The position numbers were made by a program, and so were the translations under genes. Below, piece by piece: positions 52,400 to 62,044 of a stretch of DNA of 64,000 bases. The notes beneath the pieces were generated by a model, which saw only the letters and a program-made list of their open reading frames with translations, did no database searches and had not been told where the DNA came from. How positions within the stretch are numbered: the first letter of the stretch is position 1; every line of letters starts with the position of its first letter. Source of the DNA: Saprospira sp. CCB-QB6 (GTDB lineage: Bacteria > Bacteroidota > Bacteroidia > Chitinophagales > Saprospiraceae). The DNA lies in the NCBI RefSeq assembly GCF_028464065.1, contig NZ_CP116808.1:1-64000 (forward strand), given 5' to 3'.

Positions 52400-52590
52400 T
52401 GTTTTTCTTGGTGTTAAGGTGATTAAATATGTTGTGTGCGGCAAAATTAAGAATATTTTAGATAGTCTTGCTATCCAAAATCATTTCTGTCACCGCTTTT
52501 TAGACTGAAGGAAGTCGGTGGAAGTTGGAAAAGCTTTATATTTTAAGGCCTATTTTGAAAGCTGCAAAAATTGCTAACCTTCCCTAAATC

Positions 52591-55083
52591 ATGATTATGA
52601 ACAGAGTCTTTTTTCTACTCTTCTTTCTATGCCTCTTTTCGGGTCAACTTTTGGCCCAACTCTCTGGCTTAATAACCGATGAAAAAGGAGAACCCCTTCC
52701 CTTTGTCTCCGTTTACCTACAAAAAGAATCCGTAGGTACAACATCTAATATAGACGGACGCTATATGCTTCGTCTAGCCCCTGGAGAATACCAATTGGTT
52801 TTTCAATATGTGGGCTACAAAAAAAAGGTCATCAACTTAAACTGGACTGCAGATGAGCAACTAGAACTCGATGTAGAGCTAGAACCGCTGGACCTCCAAG
52901 CCCCAGAAGTCGTCGTCGATGGCTCTGAAGATCCCGCTTATGGTATTATCCGACAAGCCATGAAAAAGCGAAAGTTTTACCTCAAACAAGTCGAAAAATT
53001 TAGCTGTGAAGCCTATGTAAAAGGCGCTCAAGAAATTAGTGAGCTGCCCGAAACCATTATGGGGCAATCTACAGAAGAGTTTAGAAAGCAGTTAGACTCC
53101 TCTGGCAGTGGCATGGTTTATCTGTCCGAATCCGTTTCTAAGATTTATGTCCAAGGCAATCAAGTGAAAGAGGAAATGATCTCTTCTAAGGTGAGCGGCG
53201 ACGATAACGGCTTTAGCTTTAACTCTGGCGCAGCCATGATGGATATGAATTTCTATCAGAACTATACCGAGCTAATTGATGCCCGCCTGCTCTCTCCTAT
53301 TGGCCAAGGCGCACTCAACGCCTATAAATACAAACTGCTCAATACCTTTTTTGATGAGGGCAAAATGATTTATCAGGTCCAAGTAATTCCCAAAAATCCC
53401 TTAGGCCAACTCTTCTTTGGCGATATCTATATTGTGGATGGCGAATGGTGTATCCATAGCACCGACCTTAAAACGACGGGCAAAGCCACCAATATTTCTA
53501 TCCTAGATACCGTAGCCTTTAAGCAATTACATGTAGAAGTACAGGATAGTGTATGGCGCCTATTCTCTCAGGAAATAGAACTCAATATCAATCTCTTCGG
53601 AATCGAGGTTTCTGGGGGAATCATTGGCGTTTTCCAACAATATGACCTGAATCCAGAATTTCCCAAAAAGCTCTTCAATAACGAAATCTTTTCGGTAGAA
53701 GCAGAGGCCAATAAGAAAACTGATATGTACTGGGATAGTATTCGCCCCCTCCCCTTATCCCAAAAGGAGGTGGTCGAATATCAAATTAAGGATAGCTTAC
53801 AAGAGATCCTCAACGACCCCGCCTATATTGACTCTATGGACCGCATCGCCAACCGCCCCAGCTGGACCCTGCTGATGTCGGGCTATAGCTACCGCAAACG
53901 CAACAAAGGCTATAGCTGGTCCATCTCGTCCCCCCTCTACAGCTTTATGTACAATACCTTACAAGGCTTTTACGGGAACATCAACCTAGGCTACAACAAA
54001 CGCTTCAATAAAGAAAATACCCGCTACCTCAATGCCGATATGAAGCTGCAATACGGCTTTGCCGATCAACGCCTCCGCCCCTCTGGCAGCCTCTTTTTTC
54101 GCTTCAATAAAATCAATGATGCCAACCTGACGATTAGCGGAGGGAATCTGGTCAAACAGTTTGTTGAAGACCCTCCCATGAGCCCCCTCATCAACAGCTA
54201 CACCTCTTTGGTCTACCGCCAAAATTATATTAAAGCCTACGATAAAACATTTATCCAAGCCCGCTACTCTCAACGCCTGTTTAACGGCCTTCGCCTCCTC
54301 TTTGAAGCCGAATACGCCCACCGACAAGCCCTGAGCAATCAGGCCGATTATAGCTTTCTATTCAGAAACAAAAGAGAATTTTACTCGAACCAGCCCTTAG
54401 ATTTTAATCAGCCTCCAGCAGAAGATACCCTGGCCTTCCAAAGCAATAATCTTTTGCTCTTTGACCTTCGCTTCCGCCTCCGCTTTGGCCAGAAGTACCT
54501 CTCTTACCCCAAAGAACGCATCTATCGCCCCAGCAATATTCCCGAAATTTGGCTGATTTATAAAAAGGCCCTCGCCCTAAATGAAGAAATGACGGCCTTT
54601 GATTACCTAGGCGCTTATATCCAAAAACTAGATTTGCCCCTAGCCGGAATCGGAAAGTTCAACTGGCGAACAGAGGCCGGCGCCTTCCTGCAAACCGAAA
54701 ATATGCGCTTTATCGATTATCAGCACTTTCGCGGTAACCAAACCTTTTTTGCCCAAAGTGGCAAGCAATGGCGCAGCTTTCAGCTCTTGCCTTACTATGA
54801 ACACAGTACCATGGACTATTTTGTGCAGACCCATTTCGAACATCAATTTAATGGCTTTCTCTGGAACAAACTGCCCGGCCTCAAAAAACTAGGCTTCGAA
54901 ACAGTCCTTGGCGTACACCACCTCTACACCCCCGAAAAAGGCAACCATCTCGAAGTCAATTTTGGGATCGATCGCATCGGCTGGAAGCTCTTCCGCATTA
55001 TTCGATTAGACGCCGTTATGGCCATCCGAGAAAATAGAACCCCAGATTGGGGCGGCGTGATTAGCTTTAATTTCTCCCTCTAA
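52591..55083 (+). CDS. DUF5686 / carboxypeptidase-like regulatory domain protein
   Basis: An 830-residue outer-membrane protein. The signal peptide (ending LLAQ) is followed by a carboxypeptidase-regulatory-like (CarbopepD_reg_2) beta sandwich (about 24-110; LITDEKGEPLPFVSVYLQKE, GRYMLRLAPGEYQLVFQYVG). The DUF5686 region (about 120-830) ends in many beta strands (FRFNKINDANLTISGG, VIRLDAVMAIRENR-type end, FNFSL). TonB-receptor relatives carry the same N-terminal domain, but no plug is seen here. A second ATG two codons in could be the start. Confidence 0.85.
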   Translation: MIMNRVFFLLFFLCLFSGQLLAQLSGLITDEKGEPLPFVSVYLQKESVGTTSNIDGRYMLRLAPGEYQLVFQYVGYKKKVINLNWTADEQLELDVELEPLDLQAPEVVVDGSEDPAYGIIRQAMKKRKFYLKQVEKFSCEAYVKGAQEISELPETIMGQSTEEFRKQLDSSGSGMVYLSESVSKIYVQGNQVKEEMISSKVSGDDNGFSFNSGAAMMDMNFYQNYTELIDARLLSPIGQGALNAYKYKLLNTFFDEGKMIYQVQVIPKNPLGQLFFGDIYIVDGEWCIHSTDLKTTGKATNISILDTVAFKQLHVEVQDSVWRLFSQEIELNINLFGIEVSGGIIGVFQQYDLNPEFPKKLFNNEIFSVEAEANKKTDMYWDSIRPLPLSQKEVVEYQIKDSLQEILNDPAYIDSMDRIANRPSWTLLMSGYSYRKRNKGYSWSISSPLYSFMYNTLQGFYGNINLGYNKRFNKENTRYLNADMKLQYGFADQRLRPSGSLFFRFNKINDANLTISGGNLVKQFVEDPPMSPLINSYTSLVYRQNYIKAYDKTFIQARYSQRLFNGLRLLFEAEYAHRQALSNQADYSFLFRNKREFYSNQPLDFNQPPAEDTLAFQSNNLLLFDLRFRLRFGQKYLSYPKERIYRPSNIPEIWLIYKKALALNEEMTAFDYLGAYIQKLDLPLAGIGKFNWRTEAGAFLQTENMRFIDYQHFRGNQTFFAQSGKQWRSFQLLPYYEHSTMDYFVQTHFEHQFNGFLWNKLPGLKKLGFETVLGVHHLYTPEKGNHLEVNFGIDRIGWKLFRIIRLDAVMAIRENRTPDWGGVISFNFSL

Positions 55084-55103
55084 CTTCCTTTATATTTTTT
55101 ATG

Positions 55104-55261
55104 TTTTGGGGCCCGCGGCCGGCTAGGCTTCGCCTAGGTCGGCCGCCGCTATGCTGCGGGGCTCGCAGGTCTGCTCGGCCCTTCAGCCGCCTTTGGCGGC
55201 TTTGGTCTGGCCTGCGGCCACCCCTCCGCAGCGCTGGGCCTGCGGCGGCTTCGCCGCCTGC
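55104..55261 (-). repeat. Structured intergenic repeat, class C
   Basis: Reverse copy 21 bases after the DUF5686 stop. Terminal stem GGCCC/GGGCC. The central stem is GGGG/CCCC, unlike the other class C copies. H2 AGCCGCC-aaa-GGCGGCT. H3 is GCGGCCGACCTAGGC-gaa with its complement. Outer GGCGGC-gaa-GCCGCC hairpin. Confidence 0.92.
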
Positions 55262-55423
55262 TAGATCTAGCTATTTTTCCATAGCGCTAGGCCAACAAGC
55301 AAGCTAAAACCCTTCTTTGCTGAGCAGAAAAAAGTGCTTCTAGGAAAAGAAAATTTGCGTTTACAACACAAAGTTACTACCTTTAAATATAGGTCTATAG
55401 ATTTGGTCCAATTGGTCGTTCTA

Positions 55424-55622
55424 CAGGCGGCGAAGCCGCCGCAAAGGCGCGAAGCGCCTCGGCTGAGGGATGGAAAGCGGTGGCCGAAGGCCAGACCCAG
55501 CGGGCAAAGCCCGCGCAGGGCCGAGCGACCCGACCAACAGGAGCCGACGCAGCGAAGCAAGTAACAGCGAGCTGCGAGACAGCCCGACCCAAGGCCAAAG
55601 GCCGCAGGGGCTGCCCCAAAAA
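55424..55622 (+). repeat. Structured intergenic repeat, class A, enlarged
   Basis: Forward copy, the longest. Two outer hairpins, then GGCTGAGGGATGG. The central stem GCGG/CTGC pairs with one G-U. After the usual core comes an extra block (CCGACCAACAGGAGCCGACG) and AGCGAAGCAAGTAACAGCGAG, as at 47496. The terminal stem pairs at four of five positions. The 160 bases before this copy hold nothing recognised. Confidence 0.88.
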
Positions 55623-55762
55623 CAAGTCAAAAAGGCAGAATATTTAGAAGGGAATAGCTTTTGGCCTACAGGGAGACGGTTTAAAAAAGAGGCCTAATGC
55701 CTGATTTTTTTTGCTTAGAAAAGGATTAAGCGGGCAAAACTACTTAAGTTTAGGCCCAACCG

Positions 55763-55809
55763 ACTGACAAGCTGTCAGCGACTGGCAGCGAGAGCCAAAA
55801 CTGGCTCGC
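55763..55809 (+). promoter_or_regulatory. Twin hairpins in the lon leader
   Basis: CTGACA-agc-TGTCAG (55764-55778) is followed by GAGCC/GGCTC around six bases (near 55791-55807), ending about 20 bases before the lon ATG. Neither matches CIRCE or another known heat-shock operator. They may be a leader fold or a repressor site. Confidence 0.4.
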
Positions 55810-55829
55810 ATTCACTACAAATAATCAGC

Positions 55830-58244
55830 ATGTCAAAAAAAGAAAACGATTTGAATCCAGAGGAAGAAATGGAAATTTTGCCCTTTTTCAGTATAGATGA
55901 GCGCGAAGAGCGTTTGATGCAGGAAGAGGAATATAGTTATGACCTTCCCGTATTGGCATTGAAAAACACCGTTTTATTTCCTGGGGTAGTTATCCCCGTT
56001 ACGGTGGGGCGGGAGCGCTCTATTGCGGCGGTGCAGGATGCCTATGCCAACGGCAAGCATATTTTGGTATTTGCCCAAAAAGATATGGAGGTAGATGAGC
56101 CAAAACTGAAAGATCTGCATGCTTTGGGTGTGGTGGCTAAAATTCTGCGTTTGATCAAAATGCCCGATGATAGTTTCACGGCTATTTTGCAGGGGCGTCG
56201 TCGTACGGGTCGGCAAACCAAAGCCTTACAAACAGAGCCTTTTTTGCGGGCCGAGCCAATTTTGTTGGTTGATGAGTGGCCGAAGAAGAAAGAGCAAATA
56301 GAGTTTGAGGCGACCTTACAGGCTATTCGGGATAAGAGTGAGGCTTTAATAGATATTAGTCCGCAGATTCCTTCGGATGCGGTACAATTGCTTCATAAGA
56401 TTCAGAACTCTGGATTTTTGGTCAACTTTGTGGCCACCAATATGCAGGTGAGCGTTAGTGCCAAGCAAGAGTTGCTCGATGAGAGCAAAATGCTCAAGCG
56501 GGCCAAGATCCTTTTAGAGCAATTGAGTATTCAGTTGCACATCACGGAGATTCGGGCCGAGTTGGAGGAAAAAGTGCGGGAAGAGATGGAGAAGCAGCAG
56601 CGCGATTACATCCTCAACCAACAGATGAAGTTGATTCAGGATGAGCTGGGCGAAAATCCGCAGAGTCAAGAAGTAGATCGTTTGCGGGCCAAGGCCGAGC
56701 ATAAGGACTGGTCGGAAGCGGTTCAGGAAAAATTTGATCGGGAATTGCGTCGTTTGGAGCGCACCAACCCTATGGCACCCGACTATTCTTTGACGCTCAA
56801 CTACCTAGAGACCTTAGTCGATTTGCCTTGGAATGAGTTCAGTGAGGATAATTTTGATTTGAACAAGGCCGAAAAGATTTTGGACCATGATCATTATGGT
56901 TTGGACAAGGTCAAGGATCGGATTTTGGAATATTTGGCGGTTTTAGAATTGCGTCAAGACATGAAAGCGCCAATTATTTGCCTCTTGGGCCCTCCTGGTG
57001 TGGGAAAAACCTCTTTGGGGCGTTCTGTGGCTTCGGCCCTGAATCGGGAATACATCCGTATGTCGCTAGGCGGCCTGCATGATGAGTCAGAATTGCGGGG
57101 GCATCGCAAAACCTATATTGGGGCCATGCCTGGTCGCATCATTCAATCTTTGAAAAAAGCGGGGACCTCTAATCCTGTTTTCATTTTGGATGAGATTGAT
57201 AAAATGGGTCGTGGACAGCGAGGCGATCCCTCTTCTGCCCTACTAGAAATTCTAGATCCCGAGCAAAACAGCAGCTTTTACGACAACTATTTGGAGTTAG
57301 ATTATGACCTTTCTAAGGTGCTCTTTATTGCGACCTCCAACTCCTTGAGTTCTATTCAGCCGGCGCTTTTGGACCGGATGGAAATCATTGAGCTATCGGG
57401 TTATTCGATAGAAGAAAAACTGGAAATTGCCAAGCGCCACTTGATTCCCAAGCAGCGCAAAGAGCATGGGCTTTCGGGCAATCAGTTTAGAATTGGGGCC
57501 AAAGCGCTACAAACCTTAGTTTCGGATTACACCCAAGAGTCGGGAGTTCGTAAACTCGAACGCCAAATTGCTCGTTTGATGCGGATTGCGGCCAAGCAAA
57601 TTGCGCAGGGCGATAAAAAGCAAGTTCGCTTTGCCAATGCTCAAGATATTGAGGAGGCATTGGGCATCAAAACCACCATTAAGGATATTTATGAAGAAAA
57701 GTTGCCTGCGGGTGTAGCTGTTGGTTTGGCTTGGACCCAAGTGGGGGGCGAAATTCTCTTTATTGAGGCCAGTCTAAGCCCAGGTAAGGGCAAGCTTCAA
57801 TTGACGGGGAACCTGGGCGATGTAATGAAAGAATCTGCGGCCTTAGCCCTTTCTTATCTGAAGAGCCATGCGGAAGAGTTTGGCATTGAGGCCAGTCTTT
57901 TTGAGCAGCGAGATGTGCATTTGCACGTTCCTGCTGGAGCGGTGCCCAAAGATGGTCCTTCTGCGGGAATTACCATGCTTTCAGCCTTAGCCTCTGCCTT
58001 TAAAGGCAAAGCCCTACGCTCTCATTTGGCCATGACTGGAGAAATCTCTTTAAGAGGTCGAGTGCTTCGGGTAGGTGGCATCAAAGAGAAAATCTTGGCA
58101 GCTAAGCGGGCTGGTGTCAAAGAATTGATTCTTTGCGAGGACAATCGTCCGCATGTTATGGAAGTTAAAGAGGAATACATCAAAGGCCTAGAGTTTCACT
58201 ATGTGAAGCGCATGGAAGATGTACTCAAAATAGCCTTGCGTTAA
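55830..58244 (+). CDS. lon: ATP-dependent protease Lon
   Basis: An 804-residue LonA protease. The N-terminal substrate domain (about 38-240; [19 protein letters not shown]) is followed by a long coiled helix with [20 protein letters not shown]. The AAA+ module has Walker A GPPGVGKT (387-394) and [11 protein letters not shown]. The C-terminal serine-lysine protease has Ser711 in KDGPSAGIT and Lys752 in GGIKEK. Lon degrades unfolded and regulatory proteins in the cytosol. Two hairpins in its leader suggest leader-level or repressor control. A bidirectional terminator follows. Confidence 0.97.
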   Translation: MSKKENDLNPEEEMEILPFFSIDEREERLMQEEEYSYDLPVLALKNTVLFPGVVIPVTVGRERSIAAVQDAYANGKHILVFAQKDMEVDEPKLKDLHALGVVAKILRLIKMPDDSFTAILQGRRRTGRQTKALQTEPFLRAEPILLVDEWPKKKEQIEFEATLQAIRDKSEALIDISPQIPSDAVQLLHKIQNSGFLVNFVATNMQVSVSAKQELLDESKMLKRAKILLEQLSIQLHITEIRAELEEKVREEMEKQQRDYILNQQMKLIQDELGENPQSQEVDRLRAKAEHKDWSEAVQEKFDRELRRLERTNPMAPDYSLTLNYLETLVDLPWNEFSEDNFDLNKAEKILDHDHYGLDKVKDRILEYLAVLELRQDMKAPIICLLGPPGVGKTSLGRSVASALNREYIRMSLGGLHDESELRGHRKTYIGAMPGRIIQSLKKAGTSNPVFILDEIDKMGRGQRGDPSSALLEILDPEQNSSFYDNYLELDYDLSKVLFIATSNSLSSIQPALLDRMEIIELSGYSIEEKLEIAKRHLIPKQRKEHGLSGNQFRIGAKALQTLVSDYTQESGVRKLERQIARLMRIAAKQIAQGDKKQVRFANAQDIEEALGIKTTIKDIYEEKLPAGVAVGLAWTQVGGEILFIEASLSPGKGKLQLTGNLGDVMKESAALALSYLKSHAEEFGIEASLFEQRDVHLHVPAGAVPKDGPSAGITMLSALASAFKGKALRSHLAMTGEISLRGRVLRVGGIKEKILAAKRAGVKELILCEDNRPHVMEVKEEYIKGLEFHYVKRMEDVLKIALR

Positions 58245-58262
58245 TTTCAGCTCAAGGATAGC

Positions 58263-58297
58263 ATAAAAAAAGCAGCTCTTAGGAGCTGCTTTTTTCG
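58263..58297. terminator. Bidirectional terminator after lon
   Basis: AAAAAAGCAGCTC/GAGCTGCTTTTTT around a short loop, shared with the convergent gene at 58314. Confidence 0.88.
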
Positions 58298-58313
58298 TGT
58301 TTAGGACCAAGCC

Positions 58314-60620
58314 TTAGCGTTTCATTTTCACTACTTTTCGTTCTGCACGCTTAAGTAGAAGTTTAATCTTCGCCTTTTTTACAGGGTTTTGATCCACAGC
58401 TTTGCTATGGCCTTTAGCTTGGAGAAACTGGCCCAAATCTCCGCTCCAAATAGGAATACGCAAGGGATTTTCGCCTGTTTTTTCTTCCAAATAAACCTGA
58501 ATACGGTCTTCTCTGTGGGCGCGTAAAGAGCGTTTAAACTGTTCCTTCACGGCTTTCCCTTTAAAGAGAATGGGTAAGGTTTTGCTCATTTTAACCTCAC
58601 TACCCACCATAATTTCATACTTCCAGTTGGTTTTTGTCTCTGTAGAGTCCAGTTCAAGGCTATCTGTTATCCATTTGAGGGACTCCAAATCAATTTGGAA
58701 GCTTACATTATGTAAGCTTTTGGGCAATTTGCTTTCGCTTTTTTGTTCGGCCAGCAAAACCTCTCCTGTTTTGCGGTCAATAAACTGATAGCTGAGGGCT
58801 ACTTTTTCATTGGCCAAAAGGCGACGGTGGGGAAAGAGTACATGGATTTGGCTAGAGTCAACGGTCAGCAAGAAACTATCTTGACCCATTTCTACTACGC
58901 CTTCGCCTAAGGTATTATAGCCGATAAAATCGACGCCATTACGTTGTCCATCGAGCAAAAGGATTGCTCTTTGGCGATATAGGCGGGGCAATTTTGCTTT
59001 GAGGGTCACCACATAGCCAAAATCATTATTTTGTACTCGGTCCATAGCCAACTCCTCCTCCAAAAGCAAATCTCTCAGCGTATCGGGTCGCTCAATCACT
59101 GGGCTTGGTTCATCGATAATGGGAATTTCCAGATCGGGGACCAAACTCATTTGCAAGCGAATCTGAGAATCATCTAGGTCTAGATAAGGGATAAAAAAGG
59201 CGAGACTATCTGTGGCCTTCATTTTTTCCTGTTCATAAAGGCCATATAATAAGGCCGTAGGCAAACTATCTTCGGGCAAGGTCTGCATAGGGTAAACCGT
59301 TTGGACCAGCGGCTGGCCTTCCATGTTTTGGAAAGCAATTCGCAGTTTAGAATATTGGTCCATATCTTTTACGGCATAAGCAAAACTAATTTTCACGCCT
59401 TGGGCCCCTTCATATTCCACTTCTTCCTCTACAAAAGTGGCAGAATAGTACATATACTTGGGAAACTCCAGAGGTTTAAGGAAAATATAGGGGGCTGCTT
59501 CCACAATATTTTGTCCTCCTCCATCAAAGTAAAACTCGATCTTTTTGATTGAGGAATTCCAGGCATAATGGGGGATAAAATAGCTCAAGCGACCATTTTC
59601 GGGCAATTCCATTAGTTCAGTGGGTTGCACTTGGCCCTCAACCAAAGAGTAGAAAAGTGGAATTTTCACCTTTTTACCTTCCACATCAGAAAAGACGAAA
59701 TCGGGACGCATTTTTTGGCCCTTTAGGCTTTTGGGCAAAAAGTATTCGAGGACCAATTTTACTCCTCTGCGACCTTCATAAATAAAATCGTCTTGCACAT
59801 AGGTACTGATAGGTTGTCGGCTTCTTTTGCTTAGCCCAATCGTATAATTCAGCCGCTTAATTTGGCCAAACATTTCTCCTTTTTGCGATTTGCGCAAATC
59901 TTTGCTGGCCGCGGCCAAAGGCATTCGGCCTAAAAAATCATCTTCTAGTCCATCTTCATCATAAAAATTGATATAAAGCTCCTCTCCTTCCAGAGCAAAA
60001 AATTGCGCTTCCTCGGCGGGAACTTCATAGCTATTCGGCTGCAATTTAGAGCTGTAAACGGGATAATCACTTCCATTACTACTGATGGTCCAATAAACAT
60101 CGGGCGCCCCTTCTTTGGGCGAACCTGGATCAAGCAAACGAGCCGTTTGTTTCACTTCTGCCTGCTCCATTTGGAACAAAATGCTGTAGGTCTGCGGCTG
60201 TGTATAAGCAATGGCATTACGATATTTCAACAAGCCAGGCACCTCATAAATAAACTCAATTTCCTCCTGTGGTCCAGCCGCCACGGCCAAATCTCGATAG
60301 GCTACAAATCGGCGGCGTTTCTGCCAATCATTGGGTTTGAGGACCAAATAGCTACTGCTATCGCTAAACACCTCTTGCCCATATTTCCGGGCGCTAAGTT
60401 GCTGCTTATAGGTAAGCAAATATCGGCTATTACTGGGGTATCGGCACTCAAAGCTGAACATAATTCCCTTGGTCCCCTTATCGGACATCTGAATATTTTG
60501 TTCAAATTTAAAGTTGCGGACCTCCAGTTTTTGGTCCAGTAATTCAATTTGTTCCTGTGCCCATAAGCTGCCCCAAAAGCAGCTAATGAGGCCAAAAAAT
60601 AGGGTAAAAAGTGCTTTCAT
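58314..60620 (-). CDS. Hypothetical large exported protein
   Basis: The start at 60620 (MKALFTLFFGLISC, 768 residues) gives a good signal peptide ending LWAQE; the upstream in-frame ATG adds 23 residues with a repeat-like composition and is not preferred. The body is beta-rich throughout, with immunoglobulin-like sandwich segments (MFSFECRYPSNSRYLLTYKQ, FDYVVT-like strands, EGAQGVKISFAYAVKDMDQY, YHARNSSIKKIEFYFDGGG-like turns). It ends in a very basic tail (LLKRAERKVVKMKR). No known family or sorting domain; probably periplasmic or surface exposed. Confidence 0.6.
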   Translation of the reverse strand: MKALFTLFFGLISCFWGSLWAQEQIELLDQKLEVRNFKFEQNIQMSDKGTKGIMFSFECRYPSNSRYLLTYKQQLSARKYGQEVFSDSSSYLVLKPNDWQKRRRFVAYRDLAVAAGPQEEIEFIYEVPGLLKYRNAIAYTQPQTYSILFQMEQAEVKQTARLLDPGSPKEGAPDVYWTISSNGSDYPVYSSKLQPNSYEVPAEEAQFFALEGEELYINFYDEDGLEDDFLGRMPLAAASKDLRKSQKGEMFGQIKRLNYTIGLSKRSRQPISTYVQDDFIYEGRRGVKLVLEYFLPKSLKGQKMRPDFVFSDVEGKKVKIPLFYSLVEGQVQPTELMELPENGRLSYFIPHYAWNSSIKKIEFYFDGGGQNIVEAAPYIFLKPLEFPKYMYYSATFVEEEVEYEGAQGVKISFAYAVKDMDQYSKLRIAFQNMEGQPLVQTVYPMQTLPEDSLPTALLYGLYEQEKMKATDSLAFFIPYLDLDDSQIRLQMSLVPDLEIPIIDEPSPVIERPDTLRDLLLEEELAMDRVQNNDFGYVVTLKAKLPRLYRQRAILLLDGQRNGVDFIGYNTLGEGVVEMGQDSFLLTVDSSQIHVLFPHRRLLANEKVALSYQFIDRKTGEVLLAEQKSESKLPKSLHNVSFQIDLESLKWITDSLELDSTETKTNWKYEIMVGSEVKMSKTLPILFKGKAVKEQFKRSLRAHREDRIQVYLEEKTGENPLRIPIWSGDLGQFLQAKGHSKAVDQNPVKKAKIKLLLKRAERKVVKMKR

Positions 60621-60737
60621 ATAGTGTGTGTTTTTGCTCCAAAGAGCTCTGATTAGGCTTGTTCTTCTATGTTTTTGGGGGCTTGTCATGCTTATGATCC
60701 CAACAGGACTTGAACCGCTAAGGGGCTATTCTGTCTG

Positions 60738-60890
60738 TTTTTTAGGGGCTTGCCGCCTGTGGCGGCCGGGCCATTCCGTGGCTCGCAGCTCTGCTCGGCC
60801 CTGCGGGGCTTTCGCTTCGCTCCAGCCCCTAGGTCTGCGGCTGCGCCGCACCACTTCATGTCCCTAAGCCTGCGGCGGCTTCGCCGCCTG
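60738..60890 (-). repeat. Structured intergenic repeat, class D
   Basis: Reverse copy. Terminal stem GGCTT/AAGCC. The central stem is GTGG/CCAC, a pair seen only here. H1 TGCGGC-gca-GCCGCA, H2 GGGGCT/AGCCCC capped by GAGCGAAGCGA. Outer GGCGGC-gaa-GCCGCC hairpin points toward dusB. Confidence 0.92.
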
Positions 60891-60909
60891 TGCAACGCAA
60901 AAAAGGGCC

Positions 60910-61902
60910 TTAGCTAAAGACATAATCGGCATAGCGGGCCTCAATTTCTTCCAAAACGGCTAGCAAATCGGGCAATTCCATTAAGCTAACCAGCTTTTTG
61001 CGGTATTCTTTCACGCCTGGCATCCCCCGAAAATAATTGGTATAATGACGGCGCGTTTCCAAAACACCTAGAACGGGACCTTTCCATTCCACCGCACGGA
61101 TAAGGTGGCGACGAGCGGCATCTACTCGCTCGTGAATTGTGGGTGGGGCCATCAATTCTCCTGTTTCAAAATAGTGCTTAATTTCTCTAAAAATCCATGG
61201 ATAGCCAATTGCTGCACGGCCAATCATGATTCCATCTACTCCATAGCGTTCTTTATACAATTTCGCTTTTTCGGGGCTATCAATATCGCCATTACCAAAA
61301 ATGGGGATATGAATGCGGGGATTTTCTTTCACTTTGGCAATATGAGACCAATCGGCCTCTCCTTTATACATCTGGGCCCGAGTACGACCATGAATGCTTA
61401 GGGCCTTAATCCCTACATCTTGTAGACGTTCGGCCACTTCTTCAATTTTAATGCTGTTGTGGTCCCAGCCCAAGCGAGTTTTAACGGTCACAGGCAGTTT
61501 GGTCGATTTCACCACCGCCTCTGTCAATTCGACCATACGGTCTACATCTTGCAAAATGCCCGCACCGGCCATTTTGCAAACTACTTTTTTCACGGGACAG
61601 CCAAAGTTAATATCTAAAACTTCTGGTTGAGCTTCTTCTACGATTTCGGCGGCCCGCATCATAGAATCTAATTCGGCCCCAAAAATTTGCACTCCAATAG
61701 GGCGCTCTTCTGGGTAAATATCTAATTTGACTACACTTTTCTTTGCATCTCGGATCAGCCCTTCCACTGAAATAAATTCAGTGTACATCATATCGCAGCC
61801 CTGTTCCTTACAAAGTGCACGGAAAGGGGGATCGCTAACGTCCTCCATAGGGGCTAGCAAAAAAGGGAATTCACCCAAAGCAACATCTCCAATTTTAACC
61901 AT
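60910..61902 (-). CDS. dusB: tRNA-dihydrouridine synthase (DusB-like)
   Basis: Reduces uridine in tRNA D-loops using FMN. From MVKIGDVALGEFPFLLAPM (330 residues, normal length) the TIM barrel has LAPMEDVSDPPFRAL, the catalytic Cys102 in DINFGCPVKKVVCK, VTVKTRLGWD, SIHGRTRAQMY and the phosphate-gripping GNGDI and GIMIGRAAIGYPWIF. The 14 residues encoded by the longer upstream start lack family support. The DusB type is suggested by AGAGILQD; exact paralogue not certain. Confidence 0.93.
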   Translation of the reverse strand: MVKIGDVALGEFPFLLAPMEDVSDPPFRALCKEQGCDMMYTEFISVEGLIRDAKKSVVKLDIYPEERPIGVQIFGAELDSMMRAAEIVEEAQPEVLDINFGCPVKKVVCKMAGAGILQDVDRMVELTEAVVKSTKLPVTVKTRLGWDHNSIKIEEVAERLQDVGIKALSIHGRTRAQMYKGEADWSHIAKVKENPRIHIPIFGNGDIDSPEKAKLYKERYGVDGIMIGRAAIGYPWIFREIKHYFETGELMAPPTIHERVDAARRHLIRAVEWKGPVLGVLETRRHYTNYFRGMPGVKEYRKKLVSLMELPDLLAVLEEIEARYADYVFS

Positions 61903-62044
61903 AATAGTTTTATGTTCTGTTTGGCGCAAAAATACGACGAACAAAGAGAAAAGCCTTTGAATCTAGCGCTTTTTTGGCCCAAAAAGCAAGAGAAGTAAAG
62001 ATCTCCTTAAAATTTCCTAAATTTAACTCAAAAGAAACAACTCC

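Noticed and set aside
60690-60780. Possible tRNA gene on the minus strand
   Set aside because: Only the T-loop-like end is present; the T-stem does not pair and there is no anticodon or D arm.
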